Source of the DNA: Trichoderma breve
Taxonomy: Eukaryota > Ascomycota > Sordariomycetes > Hypocreales > Hypocreaceae
NCBI RefSeq assembly: GCF_028502605.1
Contig: NC_079232.1
Coordinates: 6,262,001-6,326,000 of the forward strand
Length of the DNA stretch: 64,000 nt
Direction of reading: 5' to 3'
Position 1 is the first letter of the stretch, and each line of letters opens with the position of its first letter. This document shows, piece by piece, positions 11,625 to 23,230 of this stretch. Below the pieces are notes generated by a model that worked only from the letters and a program-made list of their open reading frames with translations, did no database searches and was not told the DNA's origin. Both the position numbers and the translations under genes were made by a program.

Positions 11625-12468
11625 GAGATGCAATTGGATTATAGACGACGCAGATGCAGCTGTACGGATACCACAGGACGGTTATGTTATTTTTTCCCCC
11701 GTCTTTTTCACCTTTTTTTCTTCAAAATGTATCATGTGTCTCGATGTATAAGGGTCTTCCATGTTTCCCCTGCTTGTCCTCTTTTGTCCTTATTTTTCTT
11801 TTCTTAACTCTTCAACGCATCGCAGACTCTGTTGTAGAATTACATAGAGGCACAGAGCAGCGGCATCAAGGAGTGTTTGATAATCAACGCGGCGTTGTTG
11901 GCATCGGGAATTGCTTTGTCTTTTATGCAAGCTTCAAGCTTCCCCACCTTTGCTGCGTTACCGACTCGAAACTATCTTGTAATAATAAGCACCCCCAACC
12001 TTTCATGTGATAATACCGCATACATACATGTGCATACAAGCGTGCTTTAAGAGCGTGCATGACGTTGGCGTTGATGGGCTCTGCGATCGATCCATTTCAA
12101 ACAAGGCGACGGAGAAATGCACCGGTTTTCCGCTTGCCGCGCCCCTCGGCCGAAGGCAACCCGAAGCTGGTTGAAGACGGACTGATTTCTCCTTGGCTGG
12201 AATCTGGGCTGTGGCGCCCCCACGCAGTCAAGCCGGTCTTTGATTGAACCATTTCGACGCTTGGTCGCGGTGCCTTGGCGGATGCCCGCCGAAGACGACC
12301 TATTTGGGAAGCGAGATCGGGGTTTTGCTCGCGAAGTTGGGGACAGGGTCTTGATTCATAAATGGAGGGAGCACGTTTGCCCATCATGCGCAGATGCGGG
12401 ATTCGGTTCTGTAAACAATCATACTCGCCCAAGCTTTGAAATTCCTGAAAAGAAGAAGAACTGTCAAA
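11625..12468. other. intergenic: Sed5 3' region and promoter of the aldo/keto reductase
   Basis: T-rich tracts directly after the Sed5 stop are consistent with a 3' UTR. The remainder (about 12000-12468) leads into the start at 12469. Open frames at 12059-12247 and 12097-12633 lack splice logic and domain content. Confidence 0.5.
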
Positions 12469-13756
12469 ATGGTTACCACTACATTCAAGCTCAACAATGG
12501 CCTGGAGATGCCAGCTGTTGGTCTCGGTATGTCTCACCCACCCTCTGAGAGGGGCCAGAGTCAAATGGCGGGGGAGGGGCAGCTGTTTGATGGTGAACAA
12601 GGCTAATCGAGACTGCGACTTTTGCAGGAACATGGCAGTCCAAGGCCGGTGAGGTTCAGACGGCCGTTTCTTATGCGCTCCAGAACGGATACAAGCTCGT
12701 CGACGGCGCTTACTGCTATGCCAACGAGGACGAGGTTGGCGAGGGCCTCAAGGAGGCTTTCGCGGCAGGCGTGAAGCGCGAGGATGTGTTTGTTGTGACA
12801 AAGGTGTGGGCAACGTACAACACTCGAGTTGAGGAGGGTCTGGACAAGAGCTTGAAGAGCCTGGGGCTGGATTACGTCGACTTGCTGCTGGTGGTGAGTA
12901 CAGGTATATATATGCATGATGGCTATTATGGGCGCTGACGGATCTGAATAGCACTGGCCCGTTCTTCTGAACCCCAATGGTAAGAGCACACGCACTTTGT
13001 CTTACTCCCAAAAAGACAGTCATATTCTAATTTCATTTCGCATCACATATAGGTAACCACGACAAGTTCCCTACCCTGCCCAACGGCAAGCGAGATGTCA
13101 TCTTCGACTACAACCACGTCGATGGCTGGAAGCAAATGGAGGCTGTTCTCAAAACTGGCAAGACCAAGGCCATCGGTGTCAGCAACGTAGGTGTTCTCTC
13201 ATCATTATGGAGATCATTTTAACAAGTGCTCGTCTAACACAACGGAACAGTACAGCAAGAAATACCTCGAGCAGCTCATCCCACACGCCACCGTTGTCCC
13301 CGCCGTCAACCAGATTGAGAATCACCCCAGCCTTCCCCAGCAGGAGATCGTCGACTTCTGTCGCGAGCACGGTATCCATGTCATGGCCTACAGCCCTCTA
13401 GGAAGCACAGGCAGCCCTCTGATGAGCGCCGAGCCAGTCATCAAGATTGCTGAGAAGAAGGGAGTTTCTCCAGGCACCGTCCTGCTGAGCTACCACGGTA
13501 TGTCCCCTTTCAAATCCTTTACTTTATTTTAAGATGCAAGTACTTATTCTTCCATGCAGTGAGCCGTGGCAGCACAGTGCTGGCAAAGTCGGTTACGCCC
13601 ACTCGCATCAAGGCCAACCTCGAGATTGTCGCCTTGGACGACGAGGATCTGAAGCTGTTGAATGCCTACTCGGACGATTTGGCCAGCAAGGGCGAGCTGA
13701 AGCGCTACGTCTACCCACCGTTCGGAATCGACTTTGGCTTCCCTGACAAGTCATAG
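12469..13756 (+). CDS. aldo/keto reductase, Gcy1/glycerol dehydrogenase-like (309 aa)
   Basis: Six exons: 12469-12526, 12628-12893, 12952-12979, 13053-13186, 13251-13497 and 13560-13756. All introns are GT-AG and the frame is continuous. The full AKR catalytic tetrad is visible: Asp45, Tyr50, Lys78 (VVTKVW) and His109 (LLLVHWP). Further AKR signatures are KAIGVSN, NQIENHP and the C-terminal VLAKSVTPTRI cofactor loop. Family knowledge: NADPH-dependent reduction of aldehydes or ketoses to polyols in the cytosol, for example dihydroxyacetone/glyceraldehyde or sugar-acid derived aldehydes. The substrate cannot be read from sequence. It converges on a zinc polyol dehydrogenase 163 bp away, with a KduD-like SDR beyond, which suggests sugar or sugar-acid metabolism. 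Confidence 0.93.
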
Positions 13757-13919
13757 AGTAAATAAAATTGGAGGAGTGGAAGAATGGTTACAATTGAGTT
13801 AAACTAGCATATATACAGCCCGTGTTATATCTTTACATTTATTCGCCTTTTTGAAATCTCTCGCCCGCCATAAAACTCGTAACATCGTTGATACTCTAAC
13901 CATTTTTGCCAGATGCTAA

Positions 13920-15321
13920 CTATGACATGTCAACCACAACCTTGATAACCAGCTTGCCCTCCCCATCCTTGATCTTGCCCGCCATTTCAAACGCATCCTT
14001 AACATGGTCAAGTCCCTTGAAACGATGCGTGACCAGTGTCTGAAGATCTGGCAGACCTGCTGGCTTGTTTGACAGCATCTCGATGGCCGCGGGATACGTG
14101 TTGGCGTATCTGAAGACACCGACGAGATCGACTTCCCGAAGGGCGGCCGCAGACATGGGTAGAGTGAGGATGGGAGTACCCATGCCGATAATCATGACCT
14201 TTCCACCAGGTTTCGTAGCCTACTAAATGTCAAAAATCAAAGTCAAAACAGCGGCCAATCGATCAAAGGGGACTTACGTAGATTGCGCTCTGCAAGCAAG
14301 TTTCCACACCCGTACACTCATACACGGCGCCAACCTCGCCGACCTCCTTGCCATTCACCTTGACGGCCTTGGCCTGCTCCGCGACCTGCTGCGCATACGC
14401 CAGCTTCTCTTCAATCGTCTGCGGCCTCGCCATGGGAACGACGAAGCCCGCGTCCGCAAAGCCGTTGTTGACGGCGAAATCGACGCGGTCCTTTTGGATG
14501 TCGGCGACGACGACGGCGGTGGCGCCATTGGCTTTGCTCACGGCTGCGGAGAGGAGGCCCACGGCTCCGGCGCCGAAGACGAGGACTGTGGATTCGGAAG
14601 TGAGGTTTGCGCGGCGGTGGGCGTGCATGGCGACGGAGAGAGGCTCGATGAGGGCTCCCAGATCAAGGGGGATGGTTTCGGGCAGCCTGTGCGCCTCTTG
14701 TCAGCTCATGTCGCCATATCCCATGTATATGTGCAGTCATGCTCAGAATAGGCAATCATATAGATATATATAGAAAAGAAAGAAGCTGTAGAAACATACT
14801 TGTGGACCCATCGCGCAGGGTGGTTGATTCTCTCCTGCAGCGTTCCCTGCATGTGAGGAAACGCCTTGGCCGAGCTTCTAAACTTCATGCCTCTGCAGAT
14901 GTTGTATCTCCCGCTGTCGCAGTACTCGCAGCTTTCGCACGGCAGGCCAACCTCGAGGGCGACGCGGTCGCCCGGCTTGAGGTTCGAGACACCAGATCCC
15001 ACGGCGACGACGGTGCCGCTGGACTCGTGGCCCAGCGTCAGCGGCTCGCGCACGAGGATGTCGCCATTGCGGAAGTGGCCAAAGTAGTGCAGGTCGGAGC
15101 CGCAGAGGCCAGTGGATTGGACCGCGATTTGGACCTCGTCCGCAGAGGGAGCTTGGAGACTGCGTTCTTCCTAGAATTCGAAGAAGTCAGCTTCTGCGTT
15201 GGGCTGTCAAGGTTTCCTCTCGCCTTTGATCTGGGGATGGAGGGTTCTGCATTGGGTGGCATACGAGGCGCAGATCCTTCTCGCCGTGTAAGACGGAAGC
15301 TTTAACTGTTTCGACAGACAT
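13920..15321 (-). CDS. zinc-dependent sorbitol/xylitol/L-idonate-type dehydrogenase (378 aa)
   Basis: Four exons on the minus strand: 15321-15265, 15170-14800, 14686-14278 and 14219-13920, all GT-AG and in phase. It is a medium-chain dehydrogenase. The catalytic zinc site is shown by GLCGSDLHYF and LGHESSG. The structural zinc lobe keeps four cysteines (CESCEYCDSGRYNIC). The Rossmann motif is VFGAGAVGLL, and the acidic residue after strand 2 (VVVADIQ) points to NAD+ preference. Family members oxidise secondary alcohols of polyols or aldonates (sorbitol, xylitol, L-arabinitol, L-idonate). Divergent start sites with the SDR at 15982 leave about 660 bp for a shared promoter. I favour L-idonate 5-dehydrogenase-like because of that partner, but this is inference. 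Confidence 0.93.
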
Positions 15322-15981
15322 GGTGGATGTTCAATCAATCTTGGAGAGGTGATGCTTGGGCTCTGGTCTGGAGCTGAAGAACCGAAGCTGTATCGATAGA
15401 GATAGAAGATGTAGGACGTAGAATCACGGAGCTTCCACTGTGATTGATGGAATAAACCACAGCCCCCCATTTAAACCCTCTACCCAGCTAGCTACATCAT
15501 CCCGGCACCTCATGTGAAACTACATCAAAACCCATTAGATGCCCAATACCCAATGACATAACAAAAATCACACCAGGCCTCCGATATCGAAGGCAGTAAG
15601 CAAACAATTCTCCGTTCCCAGTAACACGATCCGGCCATTTCCCCAACCCGGTGACAAGCTAAACCCCACACCTTAAGCCGGTCCCCAATCGAAACAAGCA
15701 AATCGAAGCCGAAATAACTAAAAGAAAGAGAAACGTGGAGAGTGGCTTGGCTCCGTACCGGCAACAGTTGCCGGAATAGGTGCGTCGGTTATTGAAGAAT
15801 CGCGGGGCAGCTTCGAAGTTGCCCCTCCATTTCGCAGCGTCATACGGTTTACCCTGTAATTTGTCAGTTGGGGGTCGGTTATTGCTTCCTTCTGTCGGCA
15901 TCTGGTTTTCTTCATTTCAAACTACTGATTCCTCTTGTTTACCTCGCTGTCCTATTTTTCCGTCGAATTTCAATTTCAAAA
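15322..15981. promoter_or_regulatory. divergent promoter between zinc dehydrogenase and SDR
   Basis: The 660 bp between the start codons at 15321(-) and 15982(+) contain no credible gene. Both neighbours are sugar/polyol-type oxidoreductases, so a common bidirectional promoter is likely. Several CCGG/GCCGG half-site-like words occur (for example 15630-15700), but no operator can be named with confidence. Confidence 0.4.
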
Positions 15982-17014
15982 ATGGCTTCCATATTCTCTC
16001 TTGAGGGCTCGACTGCTCTCGTCACTGGTGCTACCAGAGGCATTGGCCAGGCTGTTGCTGTTGGGCTCGCCGAGGCCGGCGCAGACATTATCTTGATCCA
16101 GGTAAGGAATAAGGGCTGAATAGGTAGATCAATGGCTCGATTGATTTGCGAAGAGAAATTGAGACGGTCATGGGGATAGGGGAGAGCACAGAAAGAGGGG
16201 TAGTAGGAAGATAGAAAGCTTAAGCTAACAGAGCTGACACAGAGAGACACCACATCGACGGCGACAAAAGAGGCCATCGAAAAGACTGGCCGCAAGGCAT
16301 GGGTATTCACGGCTGATCTTGCCGTGCAAGAGCAAGTCGCAAACATCGCCAAGGACGTCACGGCCGCTGGCCACAAGGTTGACATTCTGGTCAACTGTGC
16401 CGGCATCCAGAGGAGGCATCCTTGCGAGGAGTTTCCCGACAACGACTGGAACGATGTACGTGCTGCTGTCTACTGCGGATTGCCCTGTTGAGCAATTGCT
16501 AGGATTATACCCAGAGTATACAAAGCGAAAAAAGACGTTATGCTTACAACACGTTTGAATATTACAGGTTCTGCAAGTCAACCTAAATTCCGTCTTCACC
16601 CTCTGCCGCGACTTTGGCCGCGAGATGCTCTCCCTCCCCGTCTCCGCCGCGACCGGCCGCCGCGGCAGCATCATCAACTTCGCCTCGCTGCTGACCTTCC
16701 AGGGCGGCTTCACCGTGCCCGCCTATGCGGCGTCCAAGGGAGCCGTGGGCCAGGTCACAAAGTCGTTTGCCAACGAGTGGACGGCCAAGGGCATCACGGT
16801 CAACGCCATTGCGCCGGGGTACATCGAGACGGAGATGAACACGGCGCTTCTGAACAACCCGGAGAGACTGGCGAGCATCAGTGCGAGAATCCCGGCGGGT
16901 AGATGGGGGTCGCCCGAGGATTTCAAGGGGACGGTGGTGTATCTCGCGAGCAAGGCGAGTGCGTATGTGAGCGGGCATGTCTTAGTGGTGGATGGTGGGT
17001 GGATGGGACGGTAG
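15982..17014 (+). CDS. short-chain dehydrogenase, KduD/gluconate 5-dehydrogenase-like (259 aa)
   Basis: Three exons: 15982-16101, 16243-16455 and 16568-17014, with frame and phase consistent. Classical SDR hallmarks are present: TGATRGIG cofactor loop (residues 15-22), NCAG (VNCAGIQ), catalytic Ser151 (INFAS), Tyr164 and Lys168 (YAASK). [15 protein letters not shown] and the terminal VDGGWMGR closely resemble bacterial KduD (2-dehydro-3-deoxy-D-gluconate or 2-deoxy-D-gluconate dehydrogenase). Expected role: NAD(P)-linked interconversion of keto-aldonates in the cytosol. The divergent zinc dehydrogenase would fit an idonate/5-ketogluconate route like bacterial IdnD/IdnO, though the exact substrate is unknown. 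Confidence 0.92.
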
Positions 17015-17560
17015 AGGATCTTGTACGGAGTATGTTTAGATGATATTTAGGATTTATGATAGAGCATTGGTTTCCTTTTCAATAGTGGACGTACATCGTG
17101 TGGAATCATCCAGATCTCTAGTGTGGTAGGATGTTCCTAAAGCACATGTAATTGATGTGGAATGCAACATATGATCTCTGCCCTGTTGCCCAGGCAAAGC
17201 GACGATAACCAGTCGGCACATACCAACAGGAAGCATGACTAGTAATACATAGAATCACATCAATACGAGACATAGAGCTCCTCTTTCTTTGATAAAAAAA
17301 AAATTCTATTAATTGCCCAGCAAATTCATCCCACCATCTCTTGTCATGCTGGTTGACGTCTAATAATCATCTGGACCTTTCTAGATTTTGCCTGCGCCGT
17401 AGAAAAAAGAACAAAACCATCAGCAGCTATGCATAAAAAAAAAAGCCGCAAAGACTTTTTAACTCAGATATGACGCGTCGTAATTGTTTGAAAAAATGAC
17501 TCTTTTTTTCGTGTGTGTTTCTCGTGTGTTTTGTGTGTTCATGGAGGGGAGGAAGGGGAT
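17015..17560. other. convergent 3' region between SDR and GNA1
   Basis: 546 bp with A-rich and T-rich runs (for example 17290-17310 and 17430-17450), typical of two converging 3' UTRs. No open frame with coding character. Confidence 0.5.
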
Positions 17561-18214
17561 TTAGTGTTTACTTTTGCCTCCCTCGTAGTAATGGGCCATT
17601 TGCAGGCCTGCTCGTCGGAATCCGCACTTGACGTAGAAGCCCTCGTTGGCGTCGCTGCAGTCGAGGATGCTCTTGTAGCAGCCAATCTTTTCGGCGACGA
17701 AATCGAGGGCCTGGATGAGTCGGAGGCCGAGCTTCTTGCCCTGCTGGTCCTTGGAGACGGCAATGTCCTCGATGTGGCCGACCTTGCCCAGGCTGTGGAT
17801 GCTGGAGAGGAGAATGAAAGGTTAGCTACTGTGTAATTGAGGCCGAGGAGATCAGGGGTAGTATTGGTATTGAGGACAATGAGCAACTTACAACTTGTGC
17901 TCGACTATCAAGGCACCGGTGGCCACGACAGCGTTCTTCTCGCGGCTGGTGTCTTCAATGACAATAATGTAGTAATCCTCGCGAGCTACCATGTTGTCGT
18001 ACTGCTTCTGGAATTTCTCCTCGCTGATGTCGCCGACCGTGGTCAGCACCCGGAGGCAGTCGAGGAAGCCCGAGTTGAAGTCGGTGCGGCGAAGGGCTCG
18101 CAATTGGTAGCCCTGGGGCAATGAGGCAGAGACATCTGGAGAGATGAGGGACTCGGAGAAGAGGCCATCCTGAGGGGTGGTGACGGTGATGGGAGGAATC
18201 ATGGCGGGAGACAT
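17561..18214 (-). CDS. gna1: glucosamine 6-phosphate N-acetyltransferase Gna1 (187 aa)
   Basis: Two exons: 18214-17892 and 17801-17561. The intron is GTAAGT..CTCCAG and the split codon is TT|C. GNAT fold motifs are clear: GYQLRALRRTDF at the start of the domain, GHIEDIAVSKDQQGKKLG (motif A with the acetyl-CoA pyrophosphate loop QQGKKLG), and the C-terminal CSDANEGFYVKCGF with YYEGG. This is the Gna1 signature. Reaction: acetyl-CoA plus glucosamine-6-P gives GlcNAc-6-P, a cytosolic step toward UDP-GlcNAc for chitin, N-glycans and GPI anchors. Length is slightly above yeast Gna1 because of a ~35-residue N-terminal leader. The start was chosen as the ATG giving MSPAMIPPIT; an upstream in-frame extension lacks a better context. 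Confidence 0.95.
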
Positions 18215-19767
18215 GTTTGAATATGAAGGGTCGATCGAGGCTTCAGAGGAGAAGAGGAGAAAAAGGAGAGTTGATTTAGAGGCGAAGCTTCGTCGATCGG
18301 CGAGAGTAGAGTTGGTGTAGCTTTGTGCTAGCGTCGGGACAAGGAGAGGCGGGCTACGTCGATTGAATTCAATCAATGGGTCAATCAATTAAATCGGAGG
18401 CGTCGTGTACTCGTAGATAAGCGGGAGATGGAACAAGGACGCGAAAAACGAATGAAGGGCGGAAGAAGCGACGGAAATGGCACGACGGAGAGACGCAGGG
18501 AGAAGAAGTTGGAGATAGAGAAAGTCGAGTTGGACGACGACGATGCGCTTGGAATTCAGACAATGTTAAATAAACCGCAGGCCAAAAGCGAAAAGCCAAA
18601 AGCAGTCCACTAGAAACTAGAAACTCCGTGCAGGGCGAGGCTGACACTGACGGACGCCGCATTCGGGGGGTGTGCGAATAAATCCAAATGACATACTCGT
18701 GCTGAGGATATTCTGCTGGCCCTGTGGCTGATGCATTCGATTGTATGAGGATCTTATGCACCCTTTTTTTGGGGGGGGGAGGTGGGGACGTTCAGGGTAT
18801 GACCACATGGTGCTTGGTTTTAGCTGTGAGAAGTGGACGGTACATGTGCCTTCCAGGGGGTGTTGGTGCCCCTGAGCCGAGCTGAGGGCACTGTGCGACG
18901 GGGAGCTTGGGGGACTCGACAGTGCTGCGGCGGTGGGTTTTAGAGCGGGTTGGCCCCTGAAGATGTACCTACTGTACTGATAAGGGGGTGCACCTCTCTT
19001 TTTACATCAGTCTTTGGATGCCCTCTTGTATTGTCTTTTCCTCTTTGAAAACCTCTCACGTAGGTATGCATGAGCTGCCATAATACAAGTCTCATCATCA
19101 TCATAAGCATCAATCTTATAGGATCCAAAAGGTAATCCGTACTACGGAGCATTATCGTGTATGGACACAGTGGGATTTCTCTCGCGCTGCTGCGCCTCCG
19201 CCTCAGCAGCAAGGTCCCGCAGCCACTAACAGCGGGCGATTGGGGCATGCTTCAGGGCATTGGCTGGGGCCTGGCCAGAGCTACACAAGATGGGTGGCGC
19301 CTCGTGTTTATTCTTGGAAACGCTGCCAAATGAATCTTGCATGGCGCGGGTCTTGGATTGTTTCGGGGCGTGCGAAGTGGCTACTCGTACCTGGCAGTGT
19401 CTTTGCTAGTGCAGAGGTACATACAAACTCGAGTTCCGGGAGGCGTGCCGGAGAGGGAGCCGGCCGAGATATCGGGGCTGCAGGTCTTGACGACCAACAC
19501 ACATCTTTTCTAGAAGAGGCAATAATCTCGATATTCACACCTCAAGTGAGAGTGTGAGTATGGATTGATTAAATGGAGGCAGTAATAGCGGCATGTAATA
19601 CCTCACGTGGCGGGTACAATGGATCGGTCTTATGTCCTGACTGCTGTCACGTCACATGCAGAGAAACTCAAAATGACAAGCTTCGTTTATGGCACAAACT
19701 CAATTTCTATCGCCTTAGACTTATCTACCTGTGGTATTTGCATTTTATCTTTCTAATTCACTCAGCC
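18215..19767. other. intergenic, GNA1 promoter and 3' side of the 461-aa gene
   Basis: About 1.55 kb with no supported gene. Frames at 18428-18613, 18381-18761 and 19240-19557 are short, overlap one another and show no domain or splice logic. A G-tract (18767-18780) and GA-rich tracts flank the GNA1 start side. Confidence 0.45.
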
Positions 19768-21288
19768 CTACCAATCAAATGGGCTCAAGGTATCGTTATA
19801 GTAATCATCTCCCTCATCCTTCCACTCGTCGTCGTCATCGTTCTCTCCCATATTCTTCTCCCTACTTTCTTCCTTCTGCGCCATCTCCTCTTCCTCAAAG
19901 AGCACTTTGACCTCTGGGAATTGAATCATCAGGCCTCGGTATGCCTTCCTTCTCTGCTCTGGCATACCACCATTGCGGCCCTTCATCACGGCGGCAGCGA
20001 GGCCGCCTGCCATCAGCGGCAACACAAATGGGGCTGCCAATCCTCCAGTCGCTGCCGCGATGAGGAAAGGATCTATACTCGGAGCGCCTCGTCGTGGGCC
20101 TTCAACTTGCTCCGCTCTAAGCTTGCACAGTGCTCGATAAAGCTGGACACATTTCGTGCCTGCGGTCGGACCCAACACCAAGAGGGCGAGGATGATAGCA
20201 AAGTCAACATCGTCCCAGTGCATCTTTGTGTACTTCCAGTCCTGATTCAGGAGCCGGTGGCCTTTCAAAATTCATTAGCATCGGCGATGAGACATGGGTT
20301 GAAATTTCGGCACACTTACACTTGTGAGACTTCTTCAACGCGTCGTATTGCCCGTCTCCGAGCCCAATCACCTCAATGGCACTGATTCGTCCAACCTCGG
20401 ACTTGTCCATCGCATTGCGAGGGTATCCACGTCCCTGGATTGAAATGTTCCAGTACGTGCCGGTTGTTAATTTGTTCCTCAGTGTTAGATCTCTGTCATC
20501 CCAAATCGCCTTCTCGATCAGGCAGAACGACAAACGAGAATCCGTGTCCCAAGCGCTGAGCACTGAAGGAAGATCGGTCGCATCCTTGCTTTCCCGCAGA
20601 ATGAATCTATCTGGGGCATCTCGCATCATGAAAGGAGATGCAAAAGGAGGAGGAGCCCTGGGGCCACGGGGAGACTTTATCAAGATGCCATAGAATTGGG
20701 TGAATTCTGGAGCCGGTTTCTCAGCCCAAGTAGATGATGAACTCTCGCTTGCTGGTACTAATCAGAGAAAAGGGAATGGTTAACGACCAGGTTTTGTATC
20801 TGGTGGAACATTGGACGGATCGCTTTTCACAAACTTTGAGATATGAGCAGCTGGAGGGCTTGGTGAATCCATTCTCCTATGACTGGCCCGACTATTCCCC
20901 AGAGCCGGACAGCTTCGCTCTTGATCCAAGACGCCGTGTCGACAAGGTGCATGAGCACATAGTCCGAGAATGTTGTGGCCTGGTTCTGCGGGTGTCGGGC
21001 TCCCCTACGAGAAGGCCCACTGGCATTACTGCTTGTATTATCATCTGCTCCGATGATTCTTTTGAACCAAGCTGGGACTCCATCCCATGCATCCAACGCC
21101 CCATGCTTCAGATCAAACACCAGCGAAGTCAGCCAGGCCAACACAGGGACCAGGCAAAGATTTCGAAAAATAATATACCGCTCTGGCCACAGTATGAAGA
21201 TGAGCGTCACAACCGATACAGTAGTGACGGCCTGACGCTTTGCAGCTGCCCTATTCTCAGCGAGTGCGTTCGCATTGGATACCGGCAT
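19768..21288 (-). CDS. predicted membrane protein of unknown function (461 aa)
   Basis: Three exons: 21288-20835, 20757-20320 and 20261-19768, phases 1 and 1. The first intron uses GTTTGT..CTGATTAG; the second uses GTAAGT..GAAAG. The product has a hydrophobic stretch near residues 22-58 (VVTLIFILWPERYIIF, LVPVLAWLTSLVF). Two further hydrophobic segments lie near residues 315-375 (FAIILALLVLGPTAG; LIAAATGGLAAPFVLPLMAG). The central region carries RFILRESKDATD and a WNISIQGRGYP segment. The tail is strongly acidic (NDDDDEWKDEGDDYYND). No signal peptide or catalytic motif was recognised. It looks like a conserved fungal endomembrane or organelle protein, but no function is claimed. The first exon junction is the less certain one. 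Confidence 0.72.
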
Positions 21289-22051
21289 GTTTCCAGAATG
21301 GCGGGCCGCCTAGTGAGGTTGTCAGCATACAAACATGGCGGATCAGCGATCATGCATGAGTCGGTGTCTCACAATATTTTTACAGCACCAAATTTGTTGC
21401 CCCAGTGTATAAACCAAGGACAAAGGAGGAGGGAAAGAGTATCGAGAGATTGAAATTTAAAAAGAATAAAAAGGAGAAAGTGCAGCTCCCCAGCGACGTC
21501 TATGAAATGTAGACGAAGCTGCGTCGAGTCACCTTTGGGTCGCGGGGTTTGCCCACACCGTCAGTTCCTGAGAGGTGATTCTACAAGTCGATGCCTTTTC
21601 CTCTCAAATCGCCAAACACTGCAGGTTTGGCATCAGTTGGGCTGCGCTTTGCAGCAGAGATTCGATCAATCAGTCAAAGCCTTCAGCCGAATTCTGGGGA
21701 TGGTCGTTTGCACAGGCGAATGAATTGCTGTCGCTTCTCTATCTTATGCGCTCTATTATACTCCCTACATGCAGCCGGTCAAGCATCTCATACCTGAGCG
21801 GTGGGCCGCATGCACTCCATGCTTGTAAGCCGGTTCCAAAATCAACCAACCAGAGCCGCCAGGTTTCCGCCTCACCCTGCATCAACACGTGTAACGAAGC
21901 TGTAGGTGAACGGAGCTGGCTCAAACACCTCCACTCCGTCTGTTGCCAGCGGATGGTTTTGCTACAGGGGATGTATGGAGAACAAGGTACAGGTATGACT
22001 CTAAACTCTGGCGACGCATGACCCCAGCCCACAAACCACCCATTCACCAAC
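21289..22051. other. promoter-side spacer between two minus-strand genes
   Basis: 763 bp upstream of the 461-aa gene and downstream of the 311-aa gene. Open frames here (21502-21723, 21575-22021, 21739-22050) overlap on both strands and show no recognisable protein. Confidence 0.45.
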
Positions 22052-23230
22052 TTACAACAGATCCATCAGTTTATTCGCGATGTCGTTCACATTTGTGCCG
22101 AAATATTCAGGAATAGTCTAGAACGCGACTTAATCAGCAACTGGTCGAATTTGGACCCTGTACATCACATGGTACGAGGAGCTTACCTGGAGAATCAGCG
22201 TTCCATCCTCGATGATGCACTCGTTGTAGGTAGAGTGCTTCAGCTCGCCCTTGTCGACAATGCGGAATACAACTGTCGCCTTGTCAACGCCCTCGTTGAA
22301 TGCTTCGTACAGCATGTCATCCTCGCCGAATTTCTGGTACTCGAGGTAGTTTATCAGGCCCTCATAGTACATTTTGAGATACATGCCCAGGTTTCGCTCC
22401 CAGACATCCGGAGCGTCTTTGGCGGCGCTAAGCTTGCCAAAGGCTTGCTCGAATTGCGGTACTACTGCGATATCCTTCTTGAGAATCTTGCTGAGCTTTG
22501 CCTTGATCGATTCTACCTCGGTGTCCCAATCACTTCGGATGGCTGCGCGGGCAACGAAGCTCATCGGCCGCTGGCTAGTCGCGGCTGCGCCAGGAGCCTC
22601 GTTGAGAGCACCCTCAAGATTCTCAAGAGAGCAAGCATAATCGGTGTTGGTTCCTAGATATCCTTCGCGGAAGAGAATGACCAGCTGTCCTGCAGGAGAG
22701 ATTTTACAGCCACAGTAGGAAAACTTTTTGTCCTCGTCCAGGTCCATGGAGATGGTCTGGGCCGAGGCAATCGTGTTGAGCTCGGTTTTGCCCTGTTCTC
22801 CATGCTTGCTGATGAAGCGATCTAGCTGAAACAAAACGCCGTCAATGTATCTGACCAAATTAGCTCACTTTCTGAAAAGAAAAAGAGGCGTGGCCAACAT
22901 ACGAAGCAATCATTGAGCCAGGCGACTCTTTCGCATAGCCATCCTGGGCATATGCGCAGACTTGGGGAAGATTGATATCGATCTTCCACGGCGCGCCAAG
23001 CAGATCAGAGAGCCTCTGCTCATACTCGGTTTTCTTGCTCTCCCATTCATCGCGAACTAAACGTGGACGGTCAAATTTCTTATCAATCACATAAAATAAA
23101 ACGAAGAAAAAAAGAATAGTGAACCCAGAACCAATTTTTGATTTCGAGGGCAGTAATGTTGAGGGGAGAGCTACTGACTGTTTTTGCGAACTGTAAGCGA
23201 GAACTTTTCGACAGGAGGAAGGCGGCTCAT
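22052..23230 (-). CDS. conserved-looking soluble protein of unknown function (311 aa)
   Basis: Four exons: 23230-23179, 23056-22903, 22850-22187 and 22117-22052. The first exon encodes MSRLPPVEKFSLTVRKN. Phases 1, 2 and 0 agree, with donors GTCAGT, GTATGT and GTAAGC. The apparent coding end inside intron 3 is rejected: a donor directly after GTLILQ and an acceptor CGTTCTAG extend the product to IPEYFGTNVNDIANKLMDLL. The protein is compact and well ordered in appearance, with a distinctive LLGAPWKIDINLPQVCAYAQ block, FSYCGCKISPAGQLVILF and YKMYYEGLINYLEYQKFGED-like helices. No signal peptide, membrane segment or known catalytic motif was found. I do not recognise the family. Confidence 0.78.

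Noticed and set aside
22118..22186. C-terminus VSSSYHVMYRVQIRPVAD for the 311-aa protein
   Set aside because: A GTAAGC donor, CTGAT branch and TTCTAG acceptor show this is an intron; the spliced exon restores an ordered C-terminus.
22052..23230. F-actin capping protein assignment
   Set aside because: Considered because of size and order, but the characteristic capping-protein motifs are not present.
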